Shown in pieces: positions 58,639 to 64,000 of a DNA stretch of 64,000 nucleotides. The notes under the pieces were generated by a model that was given only the letters and a program-made list of their open reading frames with translations, had not been told where the DNA came from and ran no database searches. Within the stretch, counting starts at the first letter, position 1; every line of letters starts with the position of its first letter. Location: the NCBI RefSeq assembly GCF_002940665.1, contig NZ_MIGY01000001.1:1054001-1118000 (forward strand). Reading direction: 5' to 3'. The DNA comes from Xanthomonas arboricola. GTDB lineage: Bacteria > Pseudomonadota > Gammaproteobacteria > Xanthomonadales > Xanthomonadaceae. Made by a program: the position numbers and the translations under genes.

Positions 58639-59010
58639 TCAACCATGGCAATCGGCGCTGGGCGCGCTGGCATCCACACAGGTATGCGCCTGACGCGGGA
58701 TGCCGCGCAATTCGCGCACTTGCCCGGGGGTCAGCGCAAAGCTGTCCAGGGTTGTGCGTGCGCAGGCCGGCGTGCCCGAGGTCTGGCCCGCGGCGGGCGC
58801 GGCGCAGTGCTCTTCGTAGACCAGGTAATGGCAGCGACCGCTGCTACTGGCCAGGCAGTGCACGTTGAGGTCGGTGGCGGTGGCCAGGGTCTTGCTGAAG
58901 ATCACGTCCCGGCCATTGCTGGTGGCGCGGGTGATGGAGGTGGTGCCGTTGCGGTCGTGGCAACCGGCCAAGGCAAGCAGGCAATACACGAGGGAGGCGA
59001 TCAGGCGCAT
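58639..59010 (-). CDS. Small Cys-containing lipoprotein of unknown function
   Basis: This 123-residue protein has a lipobox (LLALAGC, Cys at residue 17). The mature part has seven or so Cys residues (LNVHCLASSSGRCHYLVYEE, HCAAPAAG, PACARTTLDS, HTCVDA, DCHG), which could form disulfides in the periplasm. AAAGGA lies ahead of the ATG. It follows the LytTR regulator gene by 36 bases on the same strand, so it is probably part of that operon and may be its target or sensor accessory. Confidence 0.75.
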   Translation of the reverse strand: MRLIASLVYCLLALAGCHDRNGTTSITRATSNGRDVIFSKTLATATDLNVHCLASSSGRCHYLVYEEHCAAPAAGQTSGTPACARTTLDSFALTPGQVRELRGIPRQAHTCVDASAPSADCHG

Positions 59011-59045
59011 ATCAGCAATCCTTTCAGTCGAGGCGATCGGGGGAC

Positions 59046-59822
59046 TTACATGCCGCGGAACAGGCTCATGAAGGGCTGGCTGACGGTGAGCGTTTCGCTG
59101 CGCCCGCGCAGTGCCAGCCGGCCCTTGCCGGTGTCCTCGCGCACCACCGAGGCAACCGCCTTCATGTTGACGATGGTGGAGCGGTGGATCTGCTTGAACA
59201 CCTGCGGATCCAGCACGTCGAGCAATTCGCGCAGCGGCGTGCGCACGATCGCCTCGCCGGCGGCGGTCATCACCGTGGTGTATTTCTGGTCGGCCTGGAA
59301 ATACGCCACCTCGTCCAGCGCGATCAGGCGCGTCTCGCGGCCGCTGCTGGCGGTGAGCCAGGCCAACGGCGGCGCGGCGCTGGCGGCAGCAGGGCGTGCG
59401 GACAGGCGCTGCAGCAAGGCCTCCAGCAGCTGAGCATCCGGCTGGCCGGAGGTGGCGCGCTGTTGCACGCGCTGCCAGGTGGCCTGCAGGCGCTCGCGGC
59501 TGATCGGCTTGAGCAGATAGTCCACCGCGCCGTGTTCGAACGCATCGATGGCGTACTGATCGTAGGCAGTGACGAACACCACCTGGGTACGCGGGCTGAC
59601 CTCGCGCAGGGCACGCGCCACCTCGATACCGGTGAGCCCGGGCATGCGGATATCCAGAAACACCACATCGGGCTGTTGCGCGGCGATGGTCTCCAACGCG
59701 CCGGCGCCGTCTTCGCATTCGCCCACGATCTGCAGTTGCGGGCACACCTGCGCGAGTAGGGTCAGCAGCGATTGCCGCAGCAGCGCCTCGTCTTCGGCGA
59801 TCACCGCACGCAACGCGCTCAT
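59046..59822 (-). CDS. LytTR family response regulator
   Basis: This 258-residue regulator has a receiver domain (acceptor D57 in VVFLDIRMPGLTG; YLLKPIS Lys) and a C-terminal LytTR DNA-binding domain (RLIALDEVAYFQADQKYTTV, VFKQIHRSTIVNMKAV). It pairs with the kinase gene upstream, overlapping it by four bases. In Xanthomonas such pairs often control surface or virulence functions, but the targets of this one are unknown. Upstream in-frame sequence belongs to the kinase. Confidence 0.92.
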   Translation of the reverse strand: MSALRAVIAEDEALLRQSLLTLLAQVCPQLQIVGECEDGAGALETIAAQQPDVVFLDIRMPGLTGIEVARALREVSPRTQVVFVTAYDQYAIDAFEHGAVDYLLKPISRERLQATWQRVQQRATSGQPDAQLLEALLQRLSARPAAASAAPPLAWLTASSGRETRLIALDEVAYFQADQKYTTVMTAAGEAIVRTPLRELLDVLDPQVFKQIHRSTIVNMKAVASVVREDTGKGRLALRGRSETLTVSQPFMSLFRGM

Positions 59823-61150
59823 GCCTGCACCTGCGCGGCATGGGTGTGCGCGTCGGGCAGCGGCGGCGGCATGCGTGTGGCCAGCACCTGTGCCGGCAGC
59901 GGCAGACTGATCGTGGCTGCCACACCGCTGGGGAAATTGGACACGATGGCAAAGCTGGCTTGGCCGGCATAGATCAGCTGCAAGCGCTCGCGCAGGTTCT
60001 TCAGGCCGATGCCGGTGCCTTGGGTGTGGGTGCCGAAGCCCTGGCCATCGTCGGCCACGGTCAGCGTGGCGTGGTCGTCGACGCGACGCGCCAGGATCCA
60101 TATCGTGCCGCCGCCGGGCTTGGGTTCCAGCCCGTGCTTGATCGCGTTCTCCACCAGGGTCTGCAACATCATCGAGGGCAGTTGCAGTGCGCGCAGCTCG
60201 TACGGCACTTCCACCTGCAGGGCCAGCCGCGTGCCCATGCGGATGCGCAGGATTTCCAGATAGGCCTGGGTGCGTTCGAGTTCTTCGCCCAGGGTGGAGA
60301 TGGCCCCGTCGGCGCTGGGCAGCGAGCTACGCAGGTACTGGATCAGGTGCCCGATCATGATCTCCGCGCGCGGCGGGTCGGTGCGTGCCAGCACCTGTGC
60401 GCTGGCCAGCGTGTTGTAGAGAAAGTGCGGCTCGACCTGGGCATGCAGCAGGTTCAGGCGGGCCACGGCCAATTCCTTTTCCATCACCGATTGCTCGGCC
60501 GCGGCCTGCTCGTCGCGACGCTGCTCGCCGACCCGGCGCACCACCGCGCGGTTGATCGCCTCGGCATTCTCGAAATTGCTGCCTTCGTCCACCGCGAACA
60601 GGTCCACCCAGGCGCTGGCGTCGGGCTCGCACAACACGGTGACGCTGCTGGTGCCCTGCCCTGGCGCGATCGTCACCAGCACCTGGTTGCGCTTGATCGC
60701 AAAACGCGCGAACAGGTTCCAGCGCGAAGGTTGACGTCCTTCATACGGGTCGATGCGGCGCACCTTGGCGCGGATCAGCAGGCTGCCGGGCGCGCATTCG
60801 ATGTCCTGCACGCGCGGCAGCGCGCGCACCGCCTCTTCGACCACGGCGAAGCTGGCCTGCACCTCCAGCGGCACCTCGATCTGGCGGCGCTGGCGGGTCG
60901 ACAGGGTGTCGTGATCCAGCCGCCCGGCGATCAGGCGCACCCGTCGCACATGGGTGATCGCACTCATCAAGGCCAGCGTCAGCAGCACCACGCAGATCAG
61001 CACGAAGAACGCGCCGGTGGAGCCGAACAGCTGCGCCCACATGATCCCGGCCACCACCAATGCCGCAGCCCAGGCGAACACGATACGTACGATCAGGAAG
61101 ACGCTGGCAGACACGGGTGGGAGCTCGTTGGATCGGGACGCGGCGAGCAT
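59819..61150 (-). CDS. LytS-type sensor histidine kinase
   Basis: This 443-residue kinase has two N-terminal helices (VFLIVRIVFAWAAALVVAGI; FFVLICVVLLTLALMSAI) and a 130-residue cytoplasmic region, then the HisKA_3-like/LytS kinase core: the phospho-accepting His in HAQVEPHFLYNTLASAQVLA, N box LVENAIKHGLEP, and GTGIGLKNLRERL. The C-terminus overlaps the regulator start by four bases. With only a short periplasmic part it probably senses the membrane. Start at 61150 is chosen for a Met just ahead of the first helix; upstream frame is long but unlikely. Confidence 0.88.
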   Translation of the reverse strand: MLAASRSNELPPVSASVFLIVRIVFAWAAALVVAGIMWAQLFGSTGAFFVLICVVLLTLALMSAITHVRRVRLIAGRLDHDTLSTRQRRQIEVPLEVQASFAVVEEAVRALPRVQDIECAPGSLLIRAKVRRIDPYEGRQPSRWNLFARFAIKRNQVLVTIAPGQGTSSVTVLCEPDASAWVDLFAVDEGSNFENAEAINRAVVRRVGEQRRDEQAAAEQSVMEKELAVARLNLLHAQVEPHFLYNTLASAQVLARTDPPRAEIMIGHLIQYLRSSLPSADGAISTLGEELERTQAYLEILRIRMGTRLALQVEVPYELRALQLPSMMLQTLVENAIKHGLEPKPGGGTIWILARRVDDHATLTVADDGQGFGTHTQGTGIGLKNLRERLQLIYAGQASFAIVSNFPSGVAATISLPLPAQVLATRMPPPLPDAHTHAAQVQA

Positions 61151-61420
61151 AGCCGGCAAGCGATCGGACGAAAGCCCCGGGCGACGAATGGCTGCCAGCG
61201 CGGCCCCAATTGCCCGGATCGCGGTGCGAAACCCGGCCTGGTCGGCCGTGGCAGGTGCAGATGCGCGCGGTATGCTCGGCGTCGGTGACCTTGCGGCATC
61301 TGTCGCTGGCGCGCAGCGCGGGGCCTGGCCTGTACGGATCCTGCGCGCCGCGCGCCGCGCGTGGCCGATAGCGCAGCCGCCGTTACCCCGATCACCTTGT
61401 CCACCTCGCTCAGGAGTCGC

Positions 61421-62635
61421 ATGCACCGTCGTCATTTCCTGCACAGCGCCGGTCTTGCGCTCGCGGCCGCTTCGACCGGGAGCTGGGCCGCCACCGGCAA
61501 GCCTGCCGCTGCGCCGTCTTCGCCACTGCCCGCCGCGCCACTGGGCGCCTTGTCCGACCAGTTCGCCGCAGCGCCGACGCTGGCGCCGATCCGTGCGGCG
61601 GTCGATCGCATCATCGCGATCAACGGCTGCACCCGTCCGTTCCGTGCGCAGGGGCCACGGATCGAGGCCGAGCGCATCGGTCGCAAGACGGTGGTGCACA
61701 ACTACGGACACGGCGGCAGCGGGTGGTCGTTGTCGTGGGGCGCGGCCGAGCACGCACTGCGGCTGGTGCGTGCCGCCGATGCGGATGCGCGCGAGCTGGC
61801 GGTGATCGGCTGCGGCGCGATCGGGCTGACCACCGCGCTGGTGGCGCAACGTGCGGGCCTGCGCGTGCGCATCTATGCGCGCGAGCGCCTGCCGGACGTG
61901 CGCTCGTTCTACGCCACCGGCGTGTGGTCGCCGGATTCGCGCGTGTGCACCAGCGAACACGCTACCGCGGATTTCAGGACCCGCTGGGAAGAGATGGCGC
62001 GCATCGCGTTTCGCCGCTACCAGACCCTGCTGGGCCTGCCGGGCGATCCGATCGAGTGGCGCGATGGGTATGCGTTGTCGGATGTGCCGTTCGATCAACC
62101 GAGCGCATCGGCCGAAGCGCACGAGCCGGACTACCCGCCGCTGGAGCGCGAACTGCTCGATGATCTCGGCCCGCGCTCGCAACCGGTCGCGCCCGGCGGC
62201 CATCCGTTTCCGGTACCGTTCGTGCGTCGCTACAGCCAGCTGACCTTCAACCTCAGTGCGTATGCGCGGCTGTTGATGGACGACTATCTCCAGGGCGGCG
62301 GCGAGCTGTATACGCGCAGCTTCGAGCATCCGCGCCAGTTCGACCAGTTGCGCGAAAAGATCCTGGTCAATGCCACCGGCTATGGTGCGCGGGCATTGCT
62401 TGGCGACCACAGCGTCATCCCGGTGCGCGGGCAGACAGCGCGCCTGATTCCGCAGCCGGAGGTGACCTACGGGTTGGTCTGGCGCGGCCACAATCTCAAT
62501 GTTGTGCCACGCCGCGATGGTTTGCTGGTGCAGTCGCAAGGTGCCAACGATTTCAACAACCCCGATGCCACGCCGGATCACGCAGCGTCCGCAGCAGCGA
62601 TCCGCGAACTGGCACGGTTGTTTCCTTCAGCCTGA
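61421..62635 (+). CDS. D-amino-acid oxidase-like FAD flavoprotein, apparently circularly permuted, with Tat-type signal
   Basis: This 404-residue protein has a twin-arginine-like signal (MHRRHFLHSAGLALAAAS). The D-amino-acid oxidase signature that normally ends the family (RPFRAQGPR at 72-80, then VVHNYGHGGSGWSLSWG at 91-107) comes first, and the FAD Rossmann motif (VIGCGAIGLTTA, 128-139), normally at the N-terminus, comes after it. The middle (LTFNLSAYARLLMDDYL; ILVNATGYGARALLG) and the end follow in normal order. It probably oxidises a D-amino or similar acid in the periplasm. AGGAG precedes the ATG. Confidence 0.82.
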   Translation: MHRRHFLHSAGLALAAASTGSWAATGKPAAAPSSPLPAAPLGALSDQFAAAPTLAPIRAAVDRIIAINGCTRPFRAQGPRIEAERIGRKTVVHNYGHGGSGWSLSWGAAEHALRLVRAADADARELAVIGCGAIGLTTALVAQRAGLRVRIYARERLPDVRSFYATGVWSPDSRVCTSEHATADFRTRWEEMARIAFRRYQTLLGLPGDPIEWRDGYALSDVPFDQPSASAEAHEPDYPPLERELLDDLGPRSQPVAPGGHPFPVPFVRRYSQLTFNLSAYARLLMDDYLQGGGELYTRSFEHPRQFDQLREKILVNATGYGARALLGDHSVIPVRGQTARLIPQPEVTYGLVWRGHNLNVVPRRDGLLVQSQGANDFNNPDATPDHAASAAAIRELARLFPSA

Positions 62636-62658
62636 GTCAGTTTGCCCGCGCGCTGCGA

Positions 62659-62853
62659 TCAGGACTCGCCAAGCGAGGCCTGCAGCGCGCGGGCCAGTGC
62701 GGCATCGCCGCTGACGAGCTCGTCCCACCGCAACACCACGCCTTTGCGTCGGCCTTTCTCGACCAGCTTCAGACCCCGCGGGTCGACGATCAAGGTATAG
62801 GCCTGTTCGCCGATCTGCAGCTCGCGGCGTAGCGGTTTGTCCAACGGCGTCAT
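62659..62853 (-). CDS. Small conserved hypothetical protein
   Basis: This 64-residue protein begins MTPLDKPLRRELQIGEQAYT and continues LIVDPRGLKLVEKGRRKGVV, which suggests a small beta-sheet domain with a helix at the end (AALARALQASLGES). GGGGAA lies upstream of the ATG at 62853. I do not recognise a family with confidence. It converges on the flavoprotein gene, ending 24 bases from it. Confidence 0.65.
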   Translation of the reverse strand: MTPLDKPLRRELQIGEQAYTLIVDPRGLKLVEKGRRKGVVLRWDELVSGDAALARALQASLGES

Positions 62854-63391
62854 GGCGATTCCCCGGGCAAGGACGAGCCTTCAGTTGTAGCGCATCTGTC
62901 TGCAACGACGTGCATGCCCCGTCGTGCATGCCGCACATTGCCGGTGTAATCGCTGAGCCAGCATCGACATCCGCGCAGCTGGGATCAACGTCAGCACACG
63001 CGCTTGGGTAGTGCGGGATGCGCGGCCGTGGACATGCGCACTGCACGTACGCGCCTCGGCAAGCCAGCATCGGCCTGGGTCAATGCAATGCGACGGCCAC
63101 GGTTGGGCACTACCGCATCGATCGCCCGCCAATCGCCAGCGCGCAGCTTGCGGCACAGGTCGTCATCGCATCGGGATCACCGCATCCACCGATTGCGCTA
63201 ACACGCCGACGACTAGCTTAGCGACACGCCACACAGCCTGAGCGAGCACGACAACAACGCTGCCTTGCGGCATCGCCTGACCAAGCGATGCCATGCCGGG
63301 GTGATGACGCAGCTGGCTCGCAATCGAAGGCAAAGACGCACACACAGTGCATCGCACTGTTTTAACCACTCATCCATCCAAGGAGCCGCCC
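62854..63391. other. Gap before the YciE-type gene
   Basis: These 538 bases hold no credible gene. A directly repeated CGTGCATGCC occurs near 62910-62932. AAGGAG at 63380-63385 is the ribosome-binding site of the gene at 63392. A stress-type promoter might be expected for the YciE gene, but I cannot identify one by eye. Confidence 0.4.
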
Positions 63392-63898
63392 ATGGCGATC
63401 AAGACAATTGAAGAGCTTTTCGTCCACGAACTGTCGGACATCTACAGTGCAGAAAAGCAGTTGACCAAATCGCTGCCGCGTCTGGCACGTGCGGCGACCG
63501 AACCCAAGCTGGTAGAAGCGTTCAAGCTGCATCTGGAAGAAACCCAAGGCCAGATCGAACGCATCGACCAGATCGTCGAACTGCTCGGCATCAAGCTCAA
63601 GCGCATCAAGTGTGCCGCGATGGAGGGTCTGGTCGAGGAAAGCCGCGAGGTGATCGACGAGATCGAAGAAGGCCCCGTGCGCGATGCGGCGCTGATCGGC
63701 GGCGCACAGAAGGTGGAGCATTACGAGATCGCCTCGTACGGCACCATCGCTGCGATTGCAAAGCAGCTGGGCTATACCGATGCGGTCAGCTTGCTGCTTT
63801 CGACCCTGGAAGAAGAAAAAGCTACCGATGAAAAGCTGACGTTGCTCGCCGAGCAGGGCGGCAATCAGAAAGCAGCCAAGGCCAGCAAAGCGGCCTGA
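63392..63898 (+). CDS. YciE/YciF-type ferritin-like DUF892 protein
   Basis: This 168-residue four-helix protein fits DUF892: IEELFVHELSDIYSAEKQLT, FKLHLEETQGQIERIDQIVE and KVEHYEIASYGTIAAIAKQL, with Glu and His residues that bind a di-iron centre in relatives. The family is induced by osmotic and stationary-phase stress in enterics. The C-terminus is Lys/Ala-rich. The start at 63392 has AAGGAG seven bases ahead. It ends at a hairpin. Confidence 0.92.
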   Translation: MAIKTIEELFVHELSDIYSAEKQLTKSLPRLARAATEPKLVEAFKLHLEETQGQIERIDQIVELLGIKLKRIKCAAMEGLVEESREVIDEIEEGPVRDAALIGGAQKVEHYEIASYGTIAAIAKQLGYTDAVSLLLSTLEEEKATDEKLTLLAEQGGNQKAAKASKAA

Positions 63899-63906
63899 CA
63901 CATCGC

Positions 63907-63927
63907 GCAGGCGGCGCTGCCGCCTGC
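63907..63927 (+). terminator. Hairpin after the YciE-type gene
   Basis: A 9-bp stem GCAGGCGGC / GCCGCCTGC with a three-base loop lies eight bases after the stop. T residues are few (GTTCG), so it is a probable but weak terminator. Confidence 0.55.
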
Positions 63928-64000
63928 GTTCGCCCGCATCGCGCGGGCAACCTCCACCGTAGCCAGCCTCAGGGCTCTGCCCGCATGCCGCGTTGCAGTT

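Noticed and set aside
61151-62581. Upstream extension of the LytS kinase frame through the flavoprotein gene
   Set aside because: It is antisense to a good flavoprotein gene and has shadow-like composition.

Overview
The window looks like a chromosomal segment of a Xanthomonas species (Gammaproteobacteria, Xanthomonadaceae). This is inferred from the high GC content, the strongly GC-skewed third codon positions, the gene content (atpIBEF next to an aceF/lpd pair, a YajQ cyclic-di-GMP effector, DUF3247, DUF3297, DUF1415) and several short dispersed repeat families of the kind found between Xanthomonas genes. I see no tRNA, rRNA, CRISPR array, intact insertion sequence or prophage. It reads as core genome with repeat-rich intergenic gaps.

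Layout. 1-2.0 kb holds the front of the F-type ATP synthase operon on the minus strand (atpI, atpB, atpE, partial atpF). 2.5-3.3 kb is an outer-membrane barrel gene. 3.7-8.05 kb is a pyruvate dehydrogenase E2/E3 operon with a secreted protein gene lodged between aceF and lpd; both enzymes carry lipoyl domains. 8.2-11.3 kb has a DUF2884 protein, a hypoxanthine/uracil-type DNA glycosylase, an OmpW protein and a membrane protein. 11.5-14.1 kb is the methionine ABC importer metNIQ, followed by a DMT exporter. 15.3-18.9 kb combines yajQ with an HPt protein and a membrane hybrid histidine kinase. 18-24.8 kb carries small enzymes, an rRNA-modification pair (rsmC-rsuA), a PQQ-type sugar dehydrogenase and DUF3247. 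24.9-28.6 kb has a two-PAS hybrid kinase and small conserved proteins.

29-32 kb is a D-alanine catabolic locus (dadA-dadX with a divergent Lrp-type regulator). 32-36 kb has msrB and the flagellar stator pair motAB. 36-39 kb carries small conserved hypotheticals in a repeat-rich setting. 39-43 kb holds an ABC-2 exporter and a CPA1 Na+/H+ antiporter. 43-47 kb contains a fasciclin protein and, more interestingly, a DUF4130-UdgX DNA-repair protein beside a radical-SAM/helix-hairpin-helix protein. 47-51.5 kb is a redox cluster (ygiD-doxX, divergent LysR, WrbA-like, aldo/keto reductase). 51.6-58.5 kb has a glycosyltransferase, an M13 peptidase, an MpaB-type protein, a membrane protein and an APC permease. 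58.6-61.2 kb is a LytS/LytTR-type two-component system with a lipoprotein. 61.4-63.9 kb has an unusual D-amino-acid-oxidase-like flavoprotein and a YciE-type ferritin-like protein.

Three signals stand out. First, the UdgX/radical-SAM pair may be a uracil-DNA repair system whose radical-SAM reaction is unknown. Second, the flavoprotein at 61.4 kb has the D-amino-acid oxidase C-terminal signature placed before its Rossmann motif, as in a circular permutation. Third, a G-run repeat (GGGATTnGGGGATT type) sits within a few bases of five stop codons, always with the G-rich strand as the mRNA strand, which suggests an RNA 3'-end or G-quadruplex role.
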